Origin: a virus
Strand: one strand, 5' to 3'
IMG/VR virus record: IMGVR_UViG_3300025880_000079
Coordinates: 1-27,302 of that record
Length of the DNA: 27,302 nt
Part shown: positions 14,879 to 21,751 of the stretch, one piece after another
How the letters are laid out: the number at the start of each line of letters is the position of its first letter
Position numbering within the stretch: the stretch's first letter is position 1
Made by a program: the position numbers and the translations under genes
The notes under the pieces: generated by a model
Database searches by the model: none
The model's input: the letters and a program-made list of their open reading frames with translations, nothing else
What the model was told of the DNA's origin: nothing

Positions 14879-15265
14879 ATGGCATACTCCGCTAAAGTTT
14901 TAGATCATTATGAAAATCCACGCAATGTTGGTACTATGGATGAGACTGATCATAATGTTGGAACAGGTATGGTTGGTGCACCCGCTTGTGGTGATGTAAT
15001 GAGATTGCAGATAAGGGTAGACGATGCAGGTATTATACGGGACGCAAAATTTAAAACTTACGGTTGCGGCAGCGCTATTGCTTCCAGTTCTTTACTTACT
15101 GAGTGGGTCAAAGGTAGAACCCTCGATGAAGCCTATACTATACGGAACACAGAGATTGCCGAAGAACTGGCACTACCCCCTGTTAAAATACACTGTTCTG
15201 TATTGGCCGAAGATGCAATTAAATCCGCGGTGGATTCACTAATAAAAAAAGGATGGTATGATTAA
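14879..15265 (+). CDS. iscU: IscU-type Fe-S cluster scaffold
   Basis: This 128-residue scaffold assembles iron-sulfur clusters. All three ligand cysteines are present: Cys37 (GAPACGD, with the key Asp39), Cys63 (YGCGSA) and Cys106 (IHCSV). The HscA chaperone recognition motif LPPVK is intact at 99-103, so it is an IscU rather than a SufU or NifU fragment, and it can probably hand clusters to the host HscA/HscB system. Length equals that of bacterial IscU. It overlaps the following A-type carrier gene by 8 bases. The cysteine desulfurase (IscS) must come from the host. Confidence 0.96.
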   Translation: MAYSAKVLDHYENPRNVGTMDETDHNVGTGMVGAPACGDVMRLQIRVDDAGIIRDAKFKTYGCGSAIASSSLLTEWVKGRTLDEAYTIRNTEIAEELALPPVKIHCSVLAEDAIKSAVDSLIKKGWYD

Positions 15266-15578
15266 ACTAACAGATTCAGCAATACACCAAGTTGCAAAAC
15301 ATATATCAAAGAGAAGTGGCACTTTGGGTGTGCGATTAGGGGTGAAGAATTCCGGTTGTAGTGGTTTCTCTTATGTATTGGAATTTGTTGACAAGCCAAC
15401 AGCAGATGATACTATAGTCCAAGCAGGTGATGTAACCATAGTACTAGATTCTAAGAGTGCTATAGTATTAGACGGCACAGAGCTAGACTATACCCGACAA
15501 GGGTTGAATGAGGGGTTTGAGTTTAAGAACCCCAACGTCAAAGCAGAATGTGGTTGTGGAGAGAGTTTCACAGTATAA
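15258..15578 (+). CDS. iscA: A-type Fe-S carrier protein (IscA/ErpA/SufA family)
   Basis: This 106-residue HesB-type protein has the conserved cysteines Cys34 (NSGCSGF), Cys98 and Cys100 (AECGCGES), which carry a cluster from the scaffold to target enzymes. The fold hallmark VRLGVKNSGCSGFSY and the C-terminal CGCGESF match the family. The start lies in the end of iscU, a coupled pair. Subfamily (IscA, ErpA or SufA) is not settled by sequence alone. Possible targets include host or phage Fe-S enzymes such as ribonucleotide reductase activators; none is visible in this window. Confidence 0.94.
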   Translation: MIKLTDSAIHQVAKHISKRSGTLGVRLGVKNSGCSGFSYVLEFVDKPTADDTIVQAGDVTIVLDSKSAIVLDGTELDYTRQGLNEGFEFKNPNVKAECGCGESFTV

Positions 15579-15599
15579 AGCTCAGTTATATTCAATATA

Positions 15600-15630
15600 A
15601 TGAAAATAAATGAAAATAAATGAAAAAAAG
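15600..15630 (+). repeat. three tandem 10-bp A-rich repeats upstream of a promoter
   Basis: ATGAAAATAA occurs at 15600-15609 and 15610-15619, and a third imperfect copy follows at 15620-15630. They sit just upstream of the -35 box at 15633, in the position of an UP element (AT-rich sequence contacted by the RNA polymerase alpha subunit) or an intrinsically curved tract. Confidence 0.7.
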
Positions 15631-15632
15631 TG

Positions 15633-15661
15633 TTGACAAAGGGTATGAGCCATAGTATAAT
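15633..15661 (+). promoter_or_regulatory. sigma70-like promoter with A-rich upstream tract
   Basis: TTGACA at 15633-15638, 17 bases, TATAAT at 15656-15661. The start point is predicted near 15668. The downstream gene has a good AAGGAGAAT ribosome-binding site (15680-15688) before the ATG at 15693. The upstream tandem A-rich repeats may raise its strength. It is the last of the six promoters of this type. Confidence 0.85.
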
Positions 15662-15692
15662 ATACCTATATTAAATGATAAGGAGAATTAAT

Positions 15693-16037
15693 ATGAAAAA
15701 CACATTTTTTGAACAGAACATTACAGAGGTTAATAAGTACCTAAGTAAGATTAAAGCTGACTATCACAGGTGGCAAGATAGATGCCGTGACGGTTCAACG
15801 GAGATTAAAGACAGAATGTTTGATGAATTCTGTGAAGGGTTGACTTATAAAGCAGGTAGAAACTACCTTAAAGTAATTTCTGGCCATTCTTGTCATTCAT
15901 TCATCGTTATTAAACCTACTAAAGGTTTTAAAGAAGGAGATATTTTAATGGCAGCATCATGGGCTGCACCGGCAACTAATTTTGCAAGAGGTAACATTTT
16001 TGAAGATTATACCGTAAGATGGACTGGAGCGCTGTAA
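15693..16037 (+). CDS. conserved hypothetical protein
   Basis: This 114-residue soluble protein begins MKNTFFEQNITEVNKYLSKIK, helical in its first 35 residues. The second half is strand-rich (YLKVISGHSCHSFIVIKPTKGF, GDILMAASWAAPATNFARGNIF) and ends YTVRWTGAL. Similar proteins occur in marine T4-like phages; the function is unknown. The start at 15693 is preferred over 15675, because the latter contains the AAGGAG site. Its strong promoter and ribosome-binding site suggest high early expression. It overlaps the next start (TAATG). Confidence 0.78.
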   Translation: MKNTFFEQNITEVNKYLSKIKADYHRWQDRCRDGSTEIKDRMFDEFCEGLTYKAGRNYLKVISGHSCHSFIVIKPTKGFKEGDILMAASWAAPATNFARGNIFEDYTVRWTGAL

Positions 16038-16210
16038 TGTTTGGTAATAAAGATACACTCATCAAAGATATTGTAGAATTAACTTTATCAGAAGATTATG
16101 TCAGAGCGCTTGTTGGTGCTCCCACAAATAAAGAAGAAAAATTCTGTATTTGCGGTGAAGAATTAGAATCCTGTCCAGAGTCCTACGTCCACATGACGTC
16201 AGGAGTCTAG
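16037..16210 (+). CDS. small putative zinc-binding protein
   Basis: This 57-residue protein begins MFGNKDTLIKDIVELTLSEDYV and ends with CICGEELESCPESYVHMTSGV. The cysteines (C-x-C-x7-C) and a nearby histidine could bind zinc or a metal, as in short zinc-ribbon proteins of marine phages with a similar C-terminal end. Function unknown. The ATG shares a base with the previous stop. The GC-rich structured stretch begins directly after its stop. Confidence 0.75.
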   Translation: MFGNKDTLIKDIVELTLSEDYVRALVGAPTNKEEKFCICGEELESCPESYVHMTSGV

Positions 16211-16376
16211 CGGCAGTCGTCACCTACCGGACGAATTAAAGCGGTAGGGGGTAGTGTCCGAACACTCACACGGAAATGAAGAAGTCCGTGATATAGGGAG
16301 ACGAGTCCGGGGTCAGGTTGGTAACCTGTACCTCCCCAAATAACCGACTTAGATGAACGGCCCCGGACTCAACTTA
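16211..16376 (+). ncRNA. candidate structured RNA, GC-rich, between two small genes
   Basis: This stretch has no open gene on the + strand and is much richer in G and C than its surroundings. Stems seen by eye: CCTACCG with CGGTAGG (16223-16229 and 16242-16248); AGTGT with ACACT (16253-16257 and 16262-16266); CACGGA with TCCGTG (16269-16274 and 16285-16290); CAGGTT with AACCTG (16314-16319 and 16323-16328); and an enclosing perfect 10-bp stem GAGTCCGGGG with CCCCGGACTC (16303-16312 and 16361-16370). GTCCGG (16305-16310) could instead pair with CCGGAC at 16227-16232, so alternative folds exist. It ends about 15 bases before the next start. A riboswitch, sRNA or processing signal is possible; I recognise no known RNA family. 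Confidence 0.5.
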
Positions 16377-16391
16377 TTTTATGGAGTTATT

Positions 16392-16703
16392 ATGAATAAT
16401 TATCTAGGTTCTCTGCGTTATGATCCATCTGGCAGAAAAAGAAAGAACGTCCCCGGTCTTAAAAAGAAACGTAAACTCAAACAACAATTCACTGAATTCA
16501 AGCCAGAAAAAAGCTTTGCGCAGATTAAAATGGAAGAATTTAATTTAAAATATCCATCTTATACAGGTGGTAGTAAGTATGAACCCGCTGAAGACCAGTC
16601 GTGGAAAACAGAGGCTTCAAAAAACTTTACTGTTGCTCCTGCATACAATAAAGGTGCATATCAAGTTATACCATCTACTGATGTAAAACATATAGGAAAA
16701 TAA
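16392..16703 (+). CDS. small hypothetical basic protein
   Basis: This 103-residue protein, MNNYLGSLRYDPSGRKRKN at the start, has a very basic stretch (GRKRKNVPGLKKKRKLK) and a hydrophilic rest, so it may bind nucleic acid or the ribosome. I do not recognise it. The start at 16392 has GGAG at 16383-16386; an ATG at 16353 lies within the structured stretch and is rejected. It is directly downstream of the candidate RNA, which could control it in cis. No membrane segment. Confidence 0.72.
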   Translation: MNNYLGSLRYDPSGRKRKNVPGLKKKRKLKQQFTEFKPEKSFAQIKMEEFNLKYPSYTGGSKYEPAEDQSWKTEASKNFTVAPAYNKGAYQVIPSTDVKHIGK

Positions 16704-16704
16704 A

Positions 16705-16851
16705 ATGGGATATAAAGTACTCGCGATTGATAAAGAAACAGAAAAAATGGTAGCAGAATATATCTTTGCTACTCTTAGAGAAGCAATGAAATTTCACGCA
16801 GGTATGGTAGCTAAAGGCTATCTTTCTGAGCTTGAAAGAGTAAAAATTTAA
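16705..16851 (+). CDS. very small hypothetical protein
   Basis: This 48-residue protein reads MGYKVLAIDKETEKMVAEYIF at its start, then a helix TLREAMKFHAGMVAKGYLSELERVKI. It begins one base after the stop of the 16392 gene, and its stop overlaps the next start (TTTAATG). Strand-strand-helix layout suggests a small folded domain. I do not recognise it. Tight spacing on both sides is the main support that it is real. Confidence 0.65.
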   Translation: MGYKVLAIDKETEKMVAEYIFATLREAMKFHAGMVAKGYLSELERVKI

Positions 16852-17012
16852 TGGAATCAATAATTATATTTGCTGTATGTATACTTGGTGTGGGTTATAC
16901 ATCATATAAAATAGGCATTAAAGAAGGTGCCGAAAAGATGTTAGATAGATTAGAAGAAATTAATATCATCAATATTGATAATGAGGGCCGTATATCACCT
17001 AAACTCAAGTAA
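16851..17012 (+). CDS. small single-pass membrane protein
   Basis: This 53-residue protein starts with a hydrophobic segment, ESIIIFAVCILGVGYTSYKIG (residues 2-22), and continues with a charged helix (KEGAEKMLDRLEEI). It is probably N-terminally anchored with its tail in the cytoplasm. The ATG overlaps the stop of the 16705 gene. Function unknown. It is the last gene before the late region that starts at 17030. Confidence 0.68.
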   Translation: MESIIIFAVCILGVGYTSYKIGIKEGAEKMLDRLEEINIINIDNEGRISPKLK

Positions 17013-17029
17013 AGTGCGTTACGGATCTT

Positions 17030-17037
17030 TATAAATA
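17030..17037 (+). promoter_or_regulatory. T4-type late promoter for the capsid-region genes
   Basis: An exact TATAAATA in a 55-base gap between genes, with the start near 17043 and a GGGGA ribosome-binding site at 17059-17063 before the ATG at 17068. It is the best placed late promoter in the window and would open the block of late genes to 26669. Confidence 0.75.
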
Positions 17038-17067
17038 GATATATAATTTCAATTAATTGGGGATACT

Positions 17068-18531
17068 ATGAAAAGGTTTAGTCAACACTACAGACAAGAA
17101 ATTCGCGAAGATTTACAAAATCTAAATTTTTCTGGTAATGAAAAGAAATTTGCACTAGAACTTCTTTCAGATATCGACGACCAAATTGGTTCTATAGATT
17201 CTACTATAGAATATGATACCCGACCTAAGAAACAAACTGGCAAAAGACTTGCCATCTCCCAACTTATTGATGATAAAGACAGAGAGAAATTTACTGCTCT
17301 TGCTAATAAAATCATTGATGACCATCCTGAATTAAATAGAGGCGCTGTACCTGGTTCTCGTAAAGAGAAGGACTATGCAATTGTATTTAACGATTTAGAT
17401 AAAACAATCTATGTTAATGTAAGACCAACAGGTAAAAGAAGTTCTGCAGGTGATGATCCGAATGAACTTATGACTGCAGCTTTGTGTCTTAAATCCAAAA
17501 TTGATATACCTACTAATTCAGATGAACTAGATGCATTGATTGAAGATGTAAAGAATAGCCTTGGTGGTGTAAAAGGATATAAAAAAGGCCAAGTTGATGC
17601 ACTAACTGGTGATTATCCAAATATGGCCCAAGCAGTATCTGCTGCTGTAACAATTCACGAGGCTGGATATGGTAATGCAGATAAAGTATACCTCACCGGC
17701 CAAGCATGGGATGATGATGTAAAACAATTCCAAAGAACTAAGTATGGTATGGCAGACTTTAATTCTTCTGACTTTATTATAAAGAAGGGTAAGAAGTACT
17801 TAGGTGTTTCACTAAAGAAAAAGCCATTACCAACTACTGGTGATCCAACTCTAATCAACAAAGCATTCGCTAGTCTTTTATCTGGTTCTCCAGAACTTAA
17901 AAAGGTGAGAGAAGGAATTGAAAAAGATGCTGGAGAATTCTATGTTCATGTAATCAAACTTGCGGCACGATTGAAAAAGTTATCACCAGATATGATGGCG
18001 GATTTAAAGAAAGATAAACCTACAAGCACAAACTGGAAACAATATATTCAAAGAATACCCAACGACTTAATTAATACTATGTTAAAGAGAAAGAGAACTC
18101 TCTTTGCGGTCATGGGTGATACTATTCTTAAAAACGCCGATCTCATTGCTAATCAATTAATACAATTAATATTTAAGGCTGATCTCAAAGAGTTACAGAA
18201 AGTTGACTTTGATTTTACGTTGGTTACAGGTATTGGTGATTATGGTCCTAAGAAAGGTGTAGTTGTTTCTAAAGGAGAATATAAAGACATTAATACTGTA
18301 ACATCTCAATTAGATGATTTGTTTTCTAAGGGGAAACCTAAAATAATATTTACACCAGGCGTAAAACAGGCCTTTGAAGTCGGCGCAACTGCAGCTAACC
18401 TTAAATTTGATTTAATGATTGGTAAAGTAACAGTGTGTAATATTATACTTAGATATAAAGGCGACTTTAGAAGTGCTCCTAATTTTAATGCTGTCATGAC
18501 ACAAGAATTTAAAAACTTATATAAAGGGTAA
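17068..18531 (+). CDS. conserved phage protein with possible PD-(D/E)XK nuclease motif
   Basis: This 487-residue protein of the late block begins MKRFSQHYRQEIREDL. Around residues 230-255 it has GMADFNSSDFIIKKGKKYLGVSLKKKP. The order, Asp, then a strand with S-x-K instead of the usual E-x-K, fits a PD-(D/E)XK-type nuclease core loosely. The rest contains helical and strand-rich parts (SQLDDLFSKGKPKIIF, then a C-terminal domain from about 430). Related proteins occur in marine T4-like phages. Its first residues resemble the M-K-x-F motif of the later genes but lack a clear (L/I)xE|(A/G) site. It is the first gene after the late promoter. Structural or nuclease role is open. Confidence 0.72.
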   Translation: MKRFSQHYRQEIREDLQNLNFSGNEKKFALELLSDIDDQIGSIDSTIEYDTRPKKQTGKRLAISQLIDDKDREKFTALANKIIDDHPELNRGAVPGSRKEKDYAIVFNDLDKTIYVNVRPTGKRSSAGDDPNELMTAALCLKSKIDIPTNSDELDALIEDVKNSLGGVKGYKKGQVDALTGDYPNMAQAVSAAVTIHEAGYGNADKVYLTGQAWDDDVKQFQRTKYGMADFNSSDFIIKKGKKYLGVSLKKKPLPTTGDPTLINKAFASLLSGSPELKKVREGIEKDAGEFYVHVIKLAARLKKLSPDMMADLKKDKPTSTNWKQYIQRIPNDLINTMLKRKRTLFAVMGDTILKNADLIANQLIQLIFKADLKELQKVDFDFTLVTGIGDYGPKKGVVVSKGEYKDINTVTSQLDDLFSKGKPKIIFTPGVKQAFEVGATAANLKFDLMIGKVTVCNIILRYKGDFRSAPNFNAVMTQEFKNLYKG

Positions 18532-18534
18532 TAC

Positions 18535-19776
18535 ATGAAAAGTTTAACCGGATATCTATCTGAGGCAGCAGGCAAAAACACACACATGACACACATTGAA
18601 GATTTGATTCTTGATGGTGGTGTCAAGGGTGCACGTCAAGCTATCAACGCCTTAAGAAGTTTAAGGGATATGTTAAGTGGTAACTCTAAGAAATCAGTTG
18701 ATATAACCGTTAAGTGGGACGGCGCTCCTGCAGTATTTGCTGGTGAAGACCCAAGAGATGGTTCATTCTTTGTTGCTAAGAAAGGTATCTTTAATGCCAA
18801 CCCAAAGATTTATAAGTCACATGAAGATATTAAAGCAGATACTTCTGGTGACCTTACTAAGAAATTAATACTAGCATTTGATGAACTACAAAAGTTAGGT
18901 ATCAAAGGAGTCATTCAAGGTGACTTCATGTTCGACCAATCCGACTTAAAGAAGGAAACAATTGATGGAGTATCTTATACTGTTTTTCATCCTAATACCA
19001 TTGCTTATGCTGTCCCTACTAACTCTGATATTGCTAAAGAAATTAGATCGGCTAAAATAGGAATAGTATGGCACACAATTTATAGTGGAGCCACATTTGA
19101 AACTATGCAAGCTGAGTTCGGTAGAGAGATAGTACCCAAGTTAAGAAAGTCCAAGAGTGTTTGGATGGTAGACGCAACAATGCCTGACCTATCAGGTACT
19201 GCAACTCTTACTGCAAAAGAAACTGCCGCAGTAACAAAGAATTTATCTGAAGCAGGTAAACTGTTTAAACAAATCGCTTCATCTACCCTTAAAGAAATAG
19301 AACAGAATAAAGAATTAAATACGGTTATTAATGTATATAATAATAGGAAAGTAAGAAACCAAGAAAGAATTACAGATACCAAGAAACATGCGACTGGTTT
19401 GGTTATGTTTGTTAACGATCGATATGCTAAAGAAATAGATAAAAGGTCTACTGATAAAGGTAAACAAGGTCAAATTTCTAAAAGAGACGAGTTATTAAAG
19501 TTTTTTAGTAAAGGTAACATTAAAAATCTACAAAAAATCTTCGAAATGCAGAATTTTGTAGTGGATAGTAAATTAATTATTATAAATAAACTAAACAAAC
19601 TTTCTAATATTGGGACGTTTGTTAAAACTAAATCCGGATTTAAGGTAACCAACCCAGAAGGTTTTGTTGCAATAGATCGCATGGAAGGTGGCGCTGTTAA
19701 ATTAGTTGATAGAATGGAATTTTCTGCCAATAATTTTAGCAAAGATATTATAAAAGGTTGGGATAACCCCAACTAA
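18535..19776 (+). CDS. DUF6267-like late protein with KxDG nucleotidyltransferase-like motif
   Basis: This 413-residue protein belongs to a family conserved in marine T4-like phages (I associate it with DUF6267, from memory). It starts MKSLTGYLSEAAGKN, a capsid-targeting-like peptide with LSE|A. DITVKWDGAPAVFAG (residues 57-70) has K-W-D-G, the lysine-centred motif I of ATP-dependent ligases and RNA capping enzymes. PEGFVAIDRMEGGAVKLVDR near the end resembles motifs IV and V (EGhV and KhK), so a covalent nucleotidyltransferase fold is plausible. An intermediate stretch IKGVIQGDFMFD could be motif III. The function has not been established that I know of. It could be a ligase delivered in the virion. 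Strongly supported as a gene, tentatively as a ligase. Confidence 0.75.
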   Translation: MKSLTGYLSEAAGKNTHMTHIEDLILDGGVKGARQAINALRSLRDMLSGNSKKSVDITVKWDGAPAVFAGEDPRDGSFFVAKKGIFNANPKIYKSHEDIKADTSGDLTKKLILAFDELQKLGIKGVIQGDFMFDQSDLKKETIDGVSYTVFHPNTIAYAVPTNSDIAKEIRSAKIGIVWHTIYSGATFETMQAEFGREIVPKLRKSKSVWMVDATMPDLSGTATLTAKETAAVTKNLSEAGKLFKQIASSTLKEIEQNKELNTVINVYNNRKVRNQERITDTKKHATGLVMFVNDRYAKEIDKRSTDKGKQGQISKRDELLKFFSKGNIKNLQKIFEMQNFVVDSKLIIINKLNKLSNIGTFVKTKSGFKVTNPEGFVAIDRMEGGAVKLVDRMEFSANNFSKDIIKGWDNPN

Positions 19777-19793
19777 ATGGGAACCGAGGATAT

Positions 19794-20159
19794 ATGAAAT
19801 CGTTCAAAGAGTACACAGATGCCCAAGAAGCATTAACTTTACAGCAAAGGCAGAAAAGAAAAGCTTCTTTTAGAAAAAATAAAGCAAAGATTATGATTGC
19901 CCGTAAAAAAGCGGCCAAGAAACTTGCTTCTCCAGAACAATTAAAGTCACGCGCGACTCTTGCAGCACGTAACTTAATCATCAAAAAAATACTAAAGAAT
20001 AAATCTAAAGCAGACTTATCATTTGCTGCACGTACTGAATTAGAAAAGAAAGTAAAGAAGAAGTCCGCTGCTATTAAGAAGATCGCTAAGAAGTTACTAC
20101 CACAAGTAAAGAAAGCTGACAAGGCCAAATTGAAAAAGACAAAAACACCTGGACAATAA
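19794..20159 (+). CDS. lysine-rich late protein, probable internal head protein
   Basis: This 121-residue very basic protein starts MKSFKEYTDAQEALTLQQ (AQE|A) and continues with lysine- and arginine-rich helices (QRQKRKASFRKNKAK, KKVKKKSAAIKKIAKKLLP). Very similar proteins recur in T4-like cyanophages and other marine myoviruses. High basicity and a targeting-like N-terminus fit a DNA-binding protein packed in the head, comparable in general terms to the T4 internal proteins. No enzyme motif is visible. Gap of 17 bases after the KxDG gene. Confidence 0.75.
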   Translation: MKSFKEYTDAQEALTLQQRQKRKASFRKNKAKIMIARKKAAKKLASPEQLKSRATLAARNLIIKKILKNKSKADLSFAARTELEKKVKKKSAAIKKIAKKLLPQVKKADKAKLKKTKTPGQ

Positions 20160-20163
20160 TATT

Positions 20164-21513
20164 ATGGAATTTAAAAGCTTTAGTTCATACTTAAAAGAAG
20201 AAAAAGGAGAGGTCACATTTACTTTTGGTAGATTTAATCCACCTACTGTTGGGCATGAGAAACTGTTTGATAAGGTAAAAGATGTATCAAACGGGGTATA
20301 TAGAATATACGGTTCTAAATCACAAGACCCTAAGAAAAATCCATTATCATTTAAACAGAAAGTTAAATTCCTGCGTAAGATGTTTCCTAAACATGCTCGT
20401 AGTGTTATGGCTGATAGTGATGTAAGACACGTTATGGATATTGCTGTTAAGTTATATGACCAAGGTTTTACTGCGGTAAATATGGTAGCAGGTTCAGATA
20501 GAGTAAAAGAATTTAATGTATTATTAAATAAATATAATGGTGTTAAAGCAAGACACGGGTTTTACGAATTTAAAGATGGTGTGAAAATTATATCCGCCGG
20601 AGAAAGAGATCCAGACGCAGAGGGAGTGACAGGGATGTCCGCTTCTAAAATGAGAGCAGCTGCAGAGGACGGAGATGCAGTATCCTTTTCAAAAGGTGTT
20701 CCACGTGGTTATGATTCTAAGGATTTATTTAATACTGTTAGAAAAGAAATGGGTATCAAAGAAAGTCTTAATTTAAGAAAGCACGTAGAACTACCTAAAG
20801 TGTCCAAGACTAGAGAGCAATATGTAGAGGGTAGTTTATTCTCTGAAGGCGATACAGTTGCATTAAAAGAAACTAATGATGTGGGTACTATTATAGTATG
20901 TGGTACTAATTATCTAGTAGTAGAATTCGGACAATGGAAGAAAAGAGTCTGGCTGGATCAAGTTGATTTAGTAGAGAAGTGTGGCGCTGGTGAAGAAGGA
21001 ACTGACGAGTTAGTAAATACATATAAGAAAGGTGTACCCGGCCAAACAGAAGAAAAAGAAAAGAAGAAAAGAACTAAAGCATATCATACCGGATTAAAGA
21101 AATCCACATCAGATAAAAGACAAACACATTTTAATAAAGGCGCAAAAATGGATGATGATAATCCAGCTGCGTATAAACCTGCCCCCGGCGATGCTACTGC
21201 CAAAACTAAACCATCTAAACATACTAAGAAATATAACAAAATGTTTGGTGAATCTTTATTGACATTTGAAGATTTTGCTATAGATGAAGGTTCTGCAGAT
21301 GCTGGTCTAAAGAAGAAAGCAGATAAGTCAGGTATGCCTTTAGGTATTCTAAAACAAGTTTATAAAAGAGGTGTAGCCGCATGGCGTACCGGCCATAGAC
21401 CTGGTACTACTCCACAACAATGGGGATTTGCAAGAGTTAATTCTTTTGTAACTAAATCATCAGGAACATGGGATAAGGCAGATAAAGACCTTGCTGCTAA
21501 GGTTAGAGGTTAA
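20164..21513 (+). CDS. nucleotidyltransferase fused to C-terminal DUF5872-like domain
   Basis: This 449-residue protein has a targeting-like start (MEFKSFSSYLKEEKG), then a nucleotidyltransferase domain: TFTFGRFNPPTVGHEKLF with TVGH at 28-31, and TGMSASKMRAAAEDGD, the conserved S-x-S-x-x-R end motif. It resembles NMN or nicotinate nucleotide adenylyltransferases and related phage enzymes. A small beta segment follows (GDTVALKETNDVGTIIV). The last 75 residues (ADAGLKKKADKSGMPLG, then AAWRTGHRPGTTPQQWGFA) match the DUF5872 pattern I recall from phages. A second targeting-like peptide, LLTFEDFAIDEGS, precedes that domain, so cleavage could release it. The substrate is uncertain. Confidence 0.8.
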   Translation: MEFKSFSSYLKEEKGEVTFTFGRFNPPTVGHEKLFDKVKDVSNGVYRIYGSKSQDPKKNPLSFKQKVKFLRKMFPKHARSVMADSDVRHVMDIAVKLYDQGFTAVNMVAGSDRVKEFNVLLNKYNGVKARHGFYEFKDGVKIISAGERDPDAEGVTGMSASKMRAAAEDGDAVSFSKGVPRGYDSKDLFNTVRKEMGIKESLNLRKHVELPKVSKTREQYVEGSLFSEGDTVALKETNDVGTIIVCGTNYLVVEFGQWKKRVWLDQVDLVEKCGAGEEGTDELVNTYKKGVPGQTEEKEKKKRTKAYHTGLKKSTSDKRQTHFNKGAKMDDDNPAAYKPAPGDATAKTKPSKHTKKYNKMFGESLLTFEDFAIDEGSADAGLKKKADKSGMPLGILKQVYKRGVAAWRTGHRPGTTPQQWGFARVNSFVTKSSGTWDKADKDLAAKVRG

Positions 21514-21514
21514 T

Positions 21515-21751
21515 ATGAAGACATTTAAAGAACAACAAGAGATTGATGAAGCACCATTGGTGATGAATGATATGGATATGGCAAATGCTCTTTTTACAAA
21601 GATTAAAGATGATATGCTTAAAGCTAAAAGAAGTAAAAAGGATGAGAAAAACTGGCCCATTCTGCAAACTCTTGCCAAAATAGCAGGATATGGGATTAGT
21701 AAGAAAGGACAGGCCAAAAATAAGTCTTATAAGTACGACCTTAAGAAATGA
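21515..21751 (+). CDS. small late protein with capsid-targeting-like start
   Basis: This 78-residue protein begins MKTFKEQQEIDEAPLV, one of the clearest targeting-like starts, with IDE|A. The remainder is charged and helical (MDMANALFTKIKDDMLKAKRSKKDE), ending in a basic stretch KKGQAKNKSYKYDLKK. It lies one base after the nucleotidyltransferase stop, and its stop overlaps the next gene (ATGA). Function unknown. If cleaved after Glu12 it would leave a mature protein of about 66 residues. Confidence 0.78.
   Translation: MKTFKEQQEIDEAPLVMNDMDMANALFTKIKDDMLKAKRSKKDEKNWPILQTLAKIAGYGISKKGQAKNKSYKYDLKK

Noticed and set aside
15596-15601. Additional TATAAT upstream of the repeats
   Set aside because: No -35 box is found at 16-18 bases upstream, and the better promoter at 15633-15661 is close by.
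16211-16376. RNase P RNA, group I intron, tmRNA or hammerhead ribozyme
   Set aside because: TAGATGAAC near 16350 and AGTCCG repeats recall RNase P RNA, but the GAGGAAAGTCC and ACAGAA core motifs are missing. No ribozyme core, tRNA-like end or split gene was found.
19581-19588. TATAAATA within the KxDG gene
   Set aside because: It matches the late box but lies in coding sequence, more than 200 bases from the next start. About three chance copies are expected in 27 kb of this composition.
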